A DNA stretch of 60,426 nucleotides, from the NCBI GenBank assembly GCA_030646695.1, contig JAUSLF010000047.1:1-60426 (forward strand). Direction: 5' to 3'. Under the pieces are notes generated by a model, which was given only the letters and a program-made list of their open reading frames with translations, was not told the origin of the DNA and searched no databases. This DNA comes from Nitrosomonadaceae bacterium (GTDB taxonomy: Bacteria > Pseudomonadota > Gammaproteobacteria > Burkholderiales > Nitrosomonadaceae). The position numbers and the translations under genes are program-made. Within the stretch, counting starts at the first letter, position 1; every line of letters starts with the position of its first letter. Below are positions 1-7,374 of the stretch, piece after piece.

Positions 1-2
1 AT

Positions 3-191
3 GTGTTCAAGGGCAGCGGCGAGTTTACGCTCAAGCCGCAGAGCGTGATCGTGGTGTTCGTCAAGCTGCCGGGGCAGGAGGCGCAGTCGGCGCGCTTCAC
101 CCCGCTCAAGCCCAAGGCCAAGGCCAAGCCCGCGGCAACCAGCAAACCCGCCGCCGACAGCCACAGCGGGCATCACCATATGCAGCATTGA
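3..191 (+). CDS. C-terminal end of an unidentified protein (5' truncated by window edge)
   Basis: An open frame enters from the left edge and stops at 191, so only about the last 62 residues are visible. The fold end reads GEFTLKPQSVIVVFVK, a beta-strand-rich ending like the last beta-sandwich strands of some glycoside hydrolases (GlgX or pullulanase type); that likeness is weak. It is followed by a Lys/Ala/Pro-rich linker and a His-rich tail ending HHHMQH. The tail looks like a low-complexity extension and not a domain. Function cannot be assigned from this fragment. The gene converges on the ParA gene, with a terminator-like hairpin between them. Confidence 0.5.
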   Translation: MFKGSGEFTLKPQSVIVVFVKLPGQEAQSARFTPLKPKAKAKPAATSKPAADSHSGHHHMQH

Positions 192-219
192 GGGGCGTTG
201 AGCCAGGAGAGAATATTTT

Positions 220-243
220 CCCCGTCAGTTAGCGGGGTTCTCT
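220..243 (+). terminator. Probable intrinsic terminator between convergent genes
   Basis: CCCCG at 220-224 pairs with CGGGG at 233-237 around an 8-base loop, followed by TTCTCT. It sits just after the stop at 191 and before the converging ParA gene. The T-run is short, so termination strength is uncertain. Confidence 0.45.
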
Positions 244-269
244 GGCCAGAATTATGGCCAGACTTGTGC

Positions 270-896
270 CTAAGTTTTCAACCATTCGATCAGCGGTTGC
301 CATTGTTCCAGATCGCGCTCAGCCTGGTAATGCGGCAGATCAAAAATACTCTTGCCATTGAAAGCTGCATTGACGTACACCATGGTATCGCGCAGATAGG
401 TGAGAACGGGAAGATCGTACTGTTTGAGAAACTGCTCCAGAGTGGATGCAGCGCGGGTACGCGGATCTACGCGCATGCCGATAATGCCGATAAAAGCTTT
501 ATGCTTGCGCACGATCTTTTCTTCCATCAACCGATCCAGAAAATCCCGCGAGGCAGCCATGTCGAATACCGATGGCTGTACCGGCACGATGACCTTGTGC
601 GCAAGTTTCAATGCGTGAGCAAGGTTCTTGCCGTGCATCCCTGCCGGCGAATCCAGTACCAGCCAATCGTTGCTTTCCGGAATTTTTGGATGGACATCAT
701 CGCGCTCCGCATCCAGCCTGGTGATGGCTGGTAAATTGGCAGGACGCAGTGCGAGCCAGTCCAATGACGATTTTTGCCGGTCCAGGTCCCACATCATTAC
801 CCGCTGGTTTTGTCCGGCCAGATAACCTGCCAGATTAGTCGCCAGTGTGGTTTTGCCGCAGCCACCTTTAGGATTTGCCACCAGAATTGCTTGCAT
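270..896 (-). CDS. ParA/MinD-type partitioning ATPase (orphan)
   Basis: 208 residues, the size of a minimal ParA ATPase without an N-terminal DNA-binding domain. The deviant Walker A motif KGGCGKTT is at residues 10-17 and the Walker B-like stretch LVLDSPAG at 79-86. DLDRQKSSLDW after the first strand is typical of the ParA-like group that resembles MipZ/VirC1. Such ATPases position cargo (DNA, chemoreceptors, carboxysomes, cellulose synthase) on the nucleoid or membrane. No ParB, parS cluster or other cargo gene is adjacent; the upstream neighbours on the same strand are scpB and scpA, 20 bp away, so it may be co-transcribed with the chromosome-condensation genes. Its cargo cannot be told from the sequence. 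Confidence 0.85.
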   Translation of the reverse strand: MQAILVANPKGGCGKTTLATNLAGYLAGQNQRVMMWDLDRQKSSLDWLALRPANLPAITRLDAERDDVHPKIPESNDWLVLDSPAGMHGKNLAHALKLAHKVIVPVQPSVFDMAASRDFLDRLMEEKIVRKHKAFIGIIGMRVDPRTRAASTLEQFLKQYDLPVLTYLRDTMVYVNAAFNGKSIFDLPHYQAERDLEQWQPLIEWLKT

Positions 897-916
897 ATGA
901 CTACCTCGTTCACAAA

Positions 917-1648
917 TCAGTCAATTGTCTTCTCTTGCTGCAGCGACAGGCTGTTTGCAACTGGATCATCTGATACTGTTTCCGGGAATGATTGCAGGAT
1001 CGGCAGTATCATCTCGGCATCATCAGTGGTGGCCGCCGGTTGCAGAACCGGCAGCAAGTCTATGCTTCCTTGTGGTTCAATCAGCGAACCCAGATCTTCC
1101 AGTGGCGGCAGTTCTTCCAGGGAACGTAGATTAAGATCGTTAAGGAAGTTTCTGGTAGTAGCGTATAGAGCTGGTCTACCGGGAACATCGCGATGCCCGA
1201 TAGCCTCTATCCAGCCACGTGCTTCGAGAGTCCTGAGCACTGGGCTGGATACTGCCACACCACGGATTTCTTCAATGTCGCCACGTGTCACTGGTTGACG
1301 GTAAGCGATAATAGCAAGGGTTTCCAGTACTGCACGTGAGTAGCGCGGCGGTCTTTGCGGGTTGAGCCGATCAAGAAATTGCTGCATTTCCGGTTTGCTG
1401 TGAAAGCGCCAGCCGCTGGCTACATTTACCAGTTCCACTCCTTTCTCTGCCCAGTCCTCGCGCAATTCTTCCAGTAATCTGCGCAGAATTTCGGGACTCA
1501 GTTCTTCATCAAACAGCTTCTTCAATTCCGACAGCGGCAGCGGATCCTGGCTGGTGAGCAACGCCGTTTCCAGAATCCGCTTGATCTCGCCGGGATTGGG
1601 TGGAGCGGACGAACTAGGCGGCAGTGAGGAAACTGATTGATTTGACAT
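917..1648 (-). CDS. scpB: Segregation and condensation protein ScpB
   Basis: ScpB is the winged-helix accessory subunit that binds the ScpA kleisin in the Smc-ScpAB condensin. The core has the usual landmarks, such as the EILRRLLEELREDW helix, an SKPEMQQFL segment and YRQPVTRGDIEEIRGV. A variable acidic tail of about 60 residues follows. The ATG at 1648 gives 243 residues; a TTG at 1660 would add four. The start lies inside the end of scpA (35-nt overlap), which points to translational coupling. The parA-like gene follows on the same strand. Confidence 0.92.
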   Translation of the reverse strand: MSNQSVSSLPPSSSAPPNPGEIKRILETALLTSQDPLPLSELKKLFDEELSPEILRRLLEELREDWAEKGVELVNVASGWRFHSKPEMQQFLDRLNPQRPPRYSRAVLETLAIIAYRQPVTRGDIEEIRGVAVSSPVLRTLEARGWIEAIGHRDVPGRPALYATTRNFLNDLNLRSLEELPPLEDLGSLIEPQGSIDLLPVLQPAATTDDAEMILPILQSFPETVSDDPVANSLSLQQEKTID

Positions 1649-2423
1649 AAATGATTCCAAAGGTTTGAGGTTGGGTTACCTCCACCAGAGCCTCCCTGGA
1701 GAGCTCCAGTAATGCAAGAAAAGTCACCACGATTTCCGCCACTCCGGCGGTGGCACTGAATAATTCCTGAAATTCAACGAACTCGCGCCCATGCAGATGG
1801 CGTAAGATGCGGCTCATATGTGCACGCACCGAAAGCTCTTCTCGAGTGACACGATGGTGGCGATTGGCCTGGGCACGTGTCACCAGCGTAAGCCAGGCAT
1901 TACGCAGATCATCCACGCTGACTTCCGGTAGACGCTTTACTGCTGCCTGTTCAATCCATACCTGTACCAGCGCAAAATCCCGGTCGGCCTGAGGCAATTC
2001 ATTAAGACGCAGCCCGGCGAGCTTCATCTGCTCGTACTCCAGCAGGCGGCGTACCAGCTCGGCGCGTGGATCAATATCTTCCTCAGTTCTGCTAACGGGC
2101 CGCGGCAGCAGCATGCGCGACTTGATTTCGATCAGGAGTGCGGCCATCAGCAGGTATTCTGCCGCCAGTTCCAGTTGATTGGCGCGCATCATCTCGACAT
2201 AGGCCATGTATTGCCGGGTGAGTTCCGCCATCGGGATATCCAGCACTTCCAGGTTGTGCCTGCGGATGAGATAAAGCAGCAAGTCCAGGGGTCCCTGGAA
2301 AGTATCGAGAAATACCTCCAGCGCATCCGGCGGGATGTACAGATCCCGTGGCAGTTTCAGCAGCGGCTCACCGTGGATTGTGGCAACCGGACCAGTGGCG
2401 ACAGGATTGAGGAATGTGTTCAT
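1614..2423 (-). CDS. scpA: Segregation and condensation protein ScpA (kleisin)
   Basis: 269 residues. The N-terminal kleisin signature GPLDLLLYLIRRHNLEVLDI is near residues 44-63. A long helical middle contains the LLIEIKSRMLLP segment. The C-terminal winged-helix domain (FLALLELSREALVEVTQ) is where kleisins contact the Smc head. It bridges Smc heads and ScpB dimers to compact and segregate the chromosome. It lies 70 bp after trpS on the same strand and overlaps scpB. The smc gene is not in this window. Confidence 0.93.
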   Translation of the reverse strand: MNTFLNPVATGPVATIHGEPLLKLPRDLYIPPDALEVFLDTFQGPLDLLLYLIRRHNLEVLDIPMAELTRQYMAYVEMMRANQLELAAEYLLMAALLIEIKSRMLLPRPVSRTEEDIDPRAELVRRLLEYEQMKLAGLRLNELPQADRDFALVQVWIEQAAVKRLPEVSVDDLRNAWLTLVTRAQANRHHRVTREELSVRAHMSRILRHLHGREFVEFQELFSATAGVAEIVVTFLALLELSREALVEVTQPQTFGIIYVKSISFLTAA

Positions 2424-2493
2424 TCTGCAGTGGGAACGTCTTCTTATTGCCCGGCCTCAATTATACCGTGCCCAGTCTTAATTTTGCCGTTCC

Positions 2494-3696
2494 TTAGGAG
2501 TAATTGAGCCCCATCGCTTCCCTCACGTCACGCATGGTCTCCTGCGCCAGTCTGTCGGCTTTCTCACAGCCATCGGCGATGATATTGCGTACCAGCGTGG
2601 GGTCTTCCTCATACATTCTGGCGCGCTCATGCATGGGTTCCTGCTCCGCCAGCACCGCTTCGATTATCGGCTGCTTGCATTCGAGACAGCCGATACCCGC
2701 ACTCTTGCAACCCTGTTGTACCCAGTCCTTAGTCTTGTCGTTCGAATAAACCAGATGGAATTGCCATACCGGACACTTGGCCGGATCGCCCGGATCGCTG
2801 CGCCGGATACGCGCCGGGTCGGTTGGCATGGTGCGGATTTTCTTTGTGACACTGTCCGCATCTTCCCGCAAACTGATGGTGTTATTGTAGGATTTGGACA
2901 TTTTCTGGCCATCCAGCCCCGGCATTTTGGATGCATGGGTGAGCAGTGCTTCTGGCTCGGATAAAATCATTTTGCCGCCACCCTCGAGATAGCCGAATAA
3001 CCGCTCCCGATCACCCATGCTCAGGTTTTGCTGCTCATCGAGTAACGATTTCGCTGCTGCCAGCGCTTCATCGTCACCCTGCTCCTGGTAGCGATCGCGC
3101 AATTCGCGATAGACTCTGGATTTTTTGGAACCAAGTTTCTTTATTGCCGCTTCGGCTTTTTCCTTGAAGCCGGCTTCCTTGCCGTAAATGTGATTGAAGC
3201 GGCGCGTGATTTCGCGGGTGAATTCGATATGCGGCGCCTGATCCTCGCCCACTGGCACACGATTGGCGCGGTAAATGAGGATATCCGCACTCTGCAGCAG
3301 TGGATAGCCGAGAAAGCCATAAGTGCTCAGGTCCTTCTCGCTCAGTTTTTCCTGCTGATCCTTATAGGAGGGGACGCGTTCCAGCCAGCCCAGCGGCGTG
3401 ATCATGGAAAGCAGCACATGCAGCTCGGCATGTGCAGGCACCCGTGACTGGATGAACAGGGTCGCCTGTGCCGGATCCACCCCGGCAGCCAGCCAGTCGA
3501 TCACCATGTCCCAGACATTCTGTTCGATGATTTCCGGCGTATCGTAATGCGTGGTGAGCGCGTGCCAATCGGCAACAAAAAACAGGCATTCAAACTGGTG
3601 CTGCAGCTCCACCCAGTTTTTCAGCACACCGTGGTAATGTCCCAAATGCAGTCTGCCAGTGGGGCGCATTCCAGACAAGACGCGATCAGTAAACAT
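2494..3696 (-). CDS. trpS: Tryptophan--tRNA ligase
   Basis: Class I aminoacyl-tRNA synthetase that charges tRNA-Trp in the cytoplasm. The HIGH-type motif is HLGH at residues 17-20 and the second signature KMSKS at 265-269, both intact. At 400 residues it is about 65 longer than the E. coli type. The extra length lies between roughly residues 165 and 250, a charged Lys/Glu-rich region just before the catalytic KMSKS half. The gene sits in a minus-strand run with the M50 protease upstream and scpA downstream. Confidence 0.95.
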   Translation of the reverse strand: MFTDRVLSGMRPTGRLHLGHYHGVLKNWVELQHQFECLFFVADWHALTTHYDTPEIIEQNVWDMVIDWLAAGVDPAQATLFIQSRVPAHAELHVLLSMITPLGWLERVPSYKDQQEKLSEKDLSTYGFLGYPLLQSADILIYRANRVPVGEDQAPHIEFTREITRRFNHIYGKEAGFKEKAEAAIKKLGSKKSRVYRELRDRYQEQGDDEALAAAKSLLDEQQNLSMGDRERLFGYLEGGGKMILSEPEALLTHASKMPGLDGQKMSKSYNNTISLREDADSVTKKIRTMPTDPARIRRSDPGDPAKCPVWQFHLVYSNDKTKDWVQQGCKSAGIGCLECKQPIIEAVLAEQEPMHERARMYEEDPTLVRNIIADGCEKADRLAQETMRDVREAMGLNYS

Positions 3697-3730
3697 GTTA
3701 CTTGTCCTTAATAATTCATGATTAAGTTTC

Positions 3731-4396
3731 TCAAGCTTTCAATCCGGTAAGCATTGCCACCATTTGTATTGTAAACATAATAAAAGGTCCGATAATGGTG
3801 CCGAGCATGCCGCTGAACAATAGCAACAGCAGTATCATAAAGCCATAAGGCTCGATCCGTGCAAAATGGTGCGCCAGGCGGTGGGGCAGCAGGCTCACTG
3901 CCATCCGGCCCCCGTCCAGCGGCGGCAACGGCAGCAGATTCAGCACCATCAGGATCACGTTGATTTCAATGCCCGCTTCACCCATCAGCAGCATCGGTCT
4001 GGTCAGGTCGCTCTCCGGCAGGGAGAGACCAAGCTTCATCACCAGCGCCCACAGGATCGCCATGAAAAGATTTGCGCCCGGCCCGGCGGCAGCCACCCAC
4101 AGCATGTCGTACTTGGGGCGGCGCAGGTTGCCGAAGTTCACTGGTACCGGCTTAGCCCAGCCAAACAGAAAGCCGGTACCGACCGTCAGTTTGCTCAAGG
4201 TGAACAGAACCAGCGGCACCACGATCGTACCCATCGGATCGATATGCCGCATCGGATTCAGGCTGACACGCCCTTGCGCGTAGGCAGTGAGATCGCCGAA
4301 ATGCTTGGCCACGTAGCCGTGCGCGGCCTCATGCAGGGTAATGGCAAGAATCACCGGCAGCGCCCAAATGGCGATTCCCTGGATGATGCTATCCAT
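3731..4396 (-). CDS. Site-2-protease-like M50 family membrane metallopeptidase
   Basis: 221 residues with several hydrophobic segments. The zinc motif HEAAH is at residues 22-26 inside the first membrane segment, and NLLPLPPLDGGRM at 153-165 supplies the third metal-ligand region (LDGG). Size and layout match the short FpvI/YwhC-type M50B group, which lacks a PDZ domain. Members cleave substrates within the membrane, but the substrate here is unknown. It ends 34 bp before trpS and its ATG overlaps the end of the YciO-type gene by 8 bp, so the two are probably translationally coupled. Confidence 0.88.
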   Translation of the reverse strand: MDSIIQGIAIWALPVILAITLHEAAHGYVAKHFGDLTAYAQGRVSLNPMRHIDPMGTIVVPLVLFTLSKLTVGTGFLFGWAKPVPVNFGNLRRPKYDMLWVAAAGPGANLFMAILWALVMKLGLSLPESDLTRPMLLMGEAGIEINVILMVLNLLPLPPLDGGRMAVSLLPHRLAHHFARIEPYGFMILLLLLFSGMLGTIIGPFIMFTIQMVAMLTGLKA

Positions 4397-5021
4397 GCGC
4401 TATTCCGAAAGGTGCCGCGCTGCCCCTGCCTTGGCGTGTCAGTTCCGGCACCTCGCCCGTCAGGTCAATCACGGTGGTCATCTCCAGCCCACAGGGGCCG
4501 CCGTCCAGTACCAGTTCCACCTGGTGTTCGAGGCGATCGCGGATTTCCTCGGCATCATTGAGCGGGAATTCATCTCCCGGCAGCATCAGGGTGGAACTCA
4601 GCAGCGGCTCATTCAATTCCGCCAACAGCGCCTGCACCACGGGATGATCGGGAATGCGCAGGCCGATGGTATTGCGCTTGGGATGCTGCAAACGGCGCGG
4701 CACTTCGCGTGTGGCTTCGAGTATGAAAGTATAGCTGCCGGGCGTGCTCGCCTTGAGCAGGCGGTATTGGCTATTGCTGACTTTGGCGTAATGCGAGATT
4801 TCAGCCAGATCCCGGCATACCAGCGTGAAATGATGCTGCTCGTCCACCTGCCGTATGGCGCGAATATGCGTCATGGCGCTCTTGTCGCCCAGGTGGCAAC
4901 CAAGCGCGTAACAGGAATCGGTCGGATAAACGATCACACCCCCGGCGCGCACGATTTCCGCTGCTTGCCGTATCAGGCGCAACTGCGGGTTGTCCGGGTG
5001 GATGGAAAAGAACTGGGCCAC
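4389..5021 (-). CDS. YciO/Sua5/YrdC-fold protein (threonylcarbamoyl-AMP synthase family)
   Basis: 210 residues covering the whole Sua5/YrdC fold. GGVIVYPTDSCYALGCHLGD near the N-terminus and KRNTIGLRIPDHP in the middle are the nucleotide- and RNA-binding signatures. The family makes L-threonylcarbamoyl-AMP for the t6A modification of ANN-decoding tRNAs. The sequence looks more like YciO, whose role is less certain than that of TsaC. It overlaps the M50 protease gene by 8 bp, and the PHP gene is 68 bp upstream, the same association (yciV-yciO) seen in enterobacteria. Confidence 0.87.
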   Translation of the reverse strand: MAQFFSIHPDNPQLRLIRQAAEIVRAGGVIVYPTDSCYALGCHLGDKSAMTHIRAIRQVDEQHHFTLVCRDLAEISHYAKVSNSQYRLLKASTPGSYTFILEATREVPRRLQHPKRNTIGLRIPDHPVVQALLAELNEPLLSSTLMLPGDEFPLNDAEEIRDRLEHQVELVLDGGPCGLEMTTVIDLTGEVPELTRQGRGSAAPFGIAHG

Positions 5022-5089
5022 GTGAAAAGCGGTTTCTGGTTTTGGTTATTGGGATTGAATTATATGGACGAGGCCTGTTCCCATCTGCG

Positions 5090-5932
5090 CTACATCATTC
5101 CGTTCCAGTCATGCCACACCGGTGTACACCCGGCAGGCAATTCGGGCATCCGGCCCAGGTCAAAATAGCTTTCACCCGGCCCGTGAAAATCTGAGCCGCG
5201 CGAAGCCAGCAAACCCAGGCGTTGCGCATGGCGCGCAAACAGCAGGGATTGTTCCGGCGTATGGCTGGCAGTAATGACTTCGATGGCTGTCCCACCCAGA
5301 GTACGGAATTCCAGCAGCAGTTCGTCCAGCGCACCTTTGCCCAGCTTGTAGCGCGCCGGGTGGGCGATTACCGCTTTGCCGCCGCTGCCGCAGATCCAGC
5401 CCACTGCTTCGCTTAACGAGGTCCACTGATGCGGCGCATAACCGGGTTTGCCTTTGACCAGATATTTTTTGAACACGGATTTCACATCCTTGGCATGACC
5501 CCGTTCGCTTAGAAAGCGCGCGAAGTGAGTGCGGCCTATCAGGCGCCCGGCTCCAGTATAAGCATAAGCCCCTTCCAGACTGCCGTAGATGCCGGATTTA
5601 TCCAGTTGCGCGGCGATATTGCGCGCTCGCTCTGTGCGGCCGCTGCGGATGGCCGCCAGACCCTCGACCAGCGGGGTATGTTCAGGGTTGATACCGAGAC
5701 CGACAATGTGCAACGTCTGACTGCGCCAACTGACGGAGATCTCTACCCCATTGATGAAAGTGATGTTCTTTTCTTCAGCAGCACGGCGCGCTTCCCCCAA
5801 TCCAGCTACATCATCGTGGTCGGTCAGCGCCAGCACATTCACCCCGCGCGCAGCGGCGTGCTCCACCAACTGCGTGGGCGTCAGCAAACCGTCGGAAACC
5901 GTGGAATGGCAGTGCAGATCAATATTGAGCAT
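5090..5932 (-). CDS. PHP-domain phosphoesterase (RNase AM / nucleoside 3',5'-bisphosphate phosphatase, YciV family)
   Basis: 280 residues spanning one PHP domain. Metal-binding motifs are DLHCH (residues 5-9) and TDHD (37-40), with VIAHPARY and GSDFHGP further on, the pattern of trinuclear-metal PHP hydrolases. E. coli YciV and Chromobacterium homologues act as 5'-3' exonuclease/bisphosphate phosphatase. The gene heads a minus-strand run, next to the YciO-type gene as in other proteobacteria. The 447 bp upstream hold its promoter and an accessory insertion. Confidence 0.88.
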   Translation of the reverse strand: MLNIDLHCHSTVSDGLLTPTQLVEHAAARGVNVLALTDHDDVAGLGEARRAAEEKNITFINGVEISVSWRSQTLHIVGLGINPEHTPLVEGLAAIRSGRTERARNIAAQLDKSGIYGSLEGAYAYTGAGRLIGRTHFARFLSERGHAKDVKSVFKKYLVKGKPGYAPHQWTSLSEAVGWICGSGGKAVIAHPARYKLGKGALDELLLEFRTLGGTAIEVITASHTPEQSLLFARHAQRLGLLASRGSDFHGPGESYFDLGRMPELPAGCTPVWHDWNGMM

Positions 5933-6379
5933 GAAGCGGATGGTTCGCGCGAAGCAAGAGACGCATCATAGCAAATAAGCCGTGCCATGAAAAATGAAGC
6001 GTGCGGGAGGATAGGGAATTCTCCACCTAGAACGCGGCAGATGTAAAACACTTGGCTGAAAAATATCAACATAAACGGATTAAACAGATCGAGCCTTTTC
6101 CCTCAGATGCCAATTACTGGAAAGTGCTAGTTTGCAACTTTCGTCACAGGCAGAAATGTGCCAAGAGGAGCCGGTCGAGCTTCAGCTCTGAAGCCACCAT
6201 TCGCGCGTACACGACAGATCGAGTCCCCGCTGTCATAAACCCCCTCCGCCCTTGTGCTATAGTGTAATTAGTAGGTGAGTGCTCCACTAGACCGAGTTAG
6301 GAAGCAGGTATCGGAGTTAGAGCGCAAAACTGTCTCCTTATAATAAAGTTAGATTTCACGTAGAGCACTGGGAGGGATC
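5933..6379. other. Intergenic stretch before the cassette pair; no convincing gene
   Basis: About 447 bp between the PHP gene and the small zinc-ribbon gene. On the minus strand a short open frame (about 6245-6130) could be a decayed coding fragment but matches nothing I recognise. Near the right end GTTAG occurs three times (6295, 6315 and 6348). Only the last, GTTAGAT at 6348-6354, fits the integron core GTTRRRY. No integrase gene or remnant was recognised. Confidence 0.4.
6348..6354 (+). other. Possible integron recombination point (GTTRRRY core) at left edge of first cassette
   Basis: GTTAGAT fits the GTTRRRY consensus, preceded by an A/T-rich AATAAA run reminiscent of attI ends. It lies 32 bp before the ATG of the first small gene, where the left junction of a gene cassette should be. 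No matching RYYYAAC partner was found within about 100 bp upstream, so it would be an attI-type or degraded site. Confidence 0.35.
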
Positions 6380-6637
6380 ATGGCGCTTGAGGGAATGCAC
6401 GACGAAATGATTCGACAATTGAGGGCGGGGTCGGCCAGTCAAGCTCAGGTTGCGGATTACGAAGCACGCTGGAGCCACGCTATGAACCATTGCGGAGAGC
6501 CGCTTCTCTGTCCGCTGTGCTTTCTGCTCGGCGAAATCCGAAAGCTTGAGTCCATCAGTGACGAAGGAGGTGTCGGAGTCGTGAAGTGCGAGCATTGTCA
6601 GAAGACCTACAAGTATCAAGCTCCGGAGGCTGACTGA
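6380..6637 (+). CDS. Small zinc-ribbon-like hypothetical protein (candidate integron cassette gene)
   Basis: 85 residues. The N-terminal 35 are helical and amphipathic; the rest has two Cys pairs, C44-x2-C47 and C70-x2-C73, the spacing of a zinc ribbon. I do not recognise a named family. GGGAGG stands 7 bases before the ATG, a strong ribosome-binding site. The gene is alone on its strand, flanked by GTTAGAT on the left and by an attC-like element starting 21 bp after its stop. That is how a mobile integron cassette is built: one short gene with little spare DNA. A metal- or nucleic-acid-binding role is possible but not shown. Confidence 0.7.
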   Translation: MALEGMHDEMIRQLRAGSASQAQVADYEARWSHAMNHCGEPLLCPLCFLLGEIRKLESISDEGGVGVVKCEHCQKTYKYQAPEAD

Positions 6638-6658
6638 ATGCATGGAAGCACCTGTGAA

Positions 6659-6721
6659 ATCTAACTTGCTGTTGCACTCGACTCGCGCCTGCGGCGCTCG
6701 CGGGTGAGCGCCACGTTAGGT
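6659..6721 (+). mobile_element. attC-like integron recombination site
   Basis: ATCTAAC (6659-6665) fits the R'' consensus RYYYAAC and GTTAGGT (6715-6721) fits the R' core GTTRRRY, 63 bp apart end to end, within the usual range for short attC sites (about 57-60 bp upward). The interior folds on itself: GTTGCACTC pairs imperfectly with GAGCGCCAC, and GCGCC-TGC-GGCGC closes the centre. It lies between two short same-strand genes, as expected in a cassette array. The call rests on consensus and folding read by eye. Confidence 0.65.
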
Positions 6722-6727
6722 TCGAGA

Positions 6728-7096
6728 ATGAGTAACGAAGATTTTCCGACGAAGATTGGCGACCATAGGCCGCCAACTTGGAATGAAGTTGAACGCATCC
6801 TGCAAGACCTATCCAAGCTGCTATCGTTATGGGATGGGTCGATTGCGAATCAATTGCCATCCCCTGCCGACAAGCGAGAGTTCCTCGCCGTAATGGCCAA
6901 TTTCATGGACAGAATCGAGAAGCTTCAGTCCGAGTATTACGATTTGGTCGAATCCGTTGAATTTAAGATGCAAATGATCAAATCTCACCCTGGCGCTTAC
7001 ACGCTTGACCCTGAATTCAAGCGAACGGTGGAAATCATGAAGTCACTGCCAGATGTGAAGAAGAAATGGTACAAGCACAAGAAGCCGTTCCGCTAA
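6728..7096 (+). CDS. Hypothetical protein, second candidate integron cassette gene
   Basis: 122 residues from the ATG at 6728; an in-frame ATG at 6704 falls inside the attC-like element and is unlikely. The start lies only 7 bp after the attC core, typical for a cassette. The protein is predicted mostly helical and charged (many Lys/Glu), with no signal peptide, membrane segment or Cys motif. No family recognised. No second attC could be found in the 278 bp downstream, so the array would end here or the right cassette end has decayed. Confidence 0.6.
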   Translation: MSNEDFPTKIGDHRPPTWNEVERILQDLSKLLSLWDGSIANQLPSPADKREFLAVMANFMDRIEKLQSEYYDLVESVEFKMQMIKSHPGAYTLDPEFKRTVEIMKSLPDVKKKWYKHKKPFR

Positions 7097-7332
7097 AGCT
7101 TCACGTTTGACGCCGTAGAAAACCCCAAGCAGAGCCCGTTTATACAAATTTACTCATTGCAGAATCAATTAGTTGCAAGCACGCATTTCACTGAAAACCA
7201 TTTTTTCTACAGCCTCGTTGAGTGTTCACTTTTTGGAAACCCAACTGTCTGAAAGGTGTCGGGAGCCGACCATCGTAACTGATAGAGCGGTGCCGTTTCC
7301 GGAAATTGATTCCCGAAACTATTACAGATGAA

Positions 7333-7358
7333 GTGAGCGAAGCGGAGCTCACCCGACT
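7333..7358 (-). terminator. Weak candidate terminator after the divergent cobW gene
   Basis: GTGAGC (7333-7338) and GCTCAC (7347-7352) form a stem with an 8-base loop, 22 bp past the stop of the minus-strand CobW gene. There is no real T-run on that strand, so it may only be a hairpin. A second hairpin, GTCGG-GAG-CCGAC, lies near 7258-7270. The rest of 7097-7374 holds nothing I can name. Confidence 0.25.
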
Positions 7359-7374
7359 GTCGAACCGAATGTAT

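Noticed and set aside
198-734. Plus-strand open frame of 178 codons
   Set aside because: It lies opposite the ParA gene; the ParA frame has clear Walker motifs and this one has no recognisable feature.
270-896. ParA as evidence for a plasmid or a partition locus
   Set aside because: No ParB, parS or replication gene nearby; neighbours are chromosomal scpAB and trpS.
7097-7374. Second attC site after the second cassette gene
   Set aside because: ACCCAAC near 7230 fits RYYYAAC, but no GTTRRRY core lies at a suitable distance.
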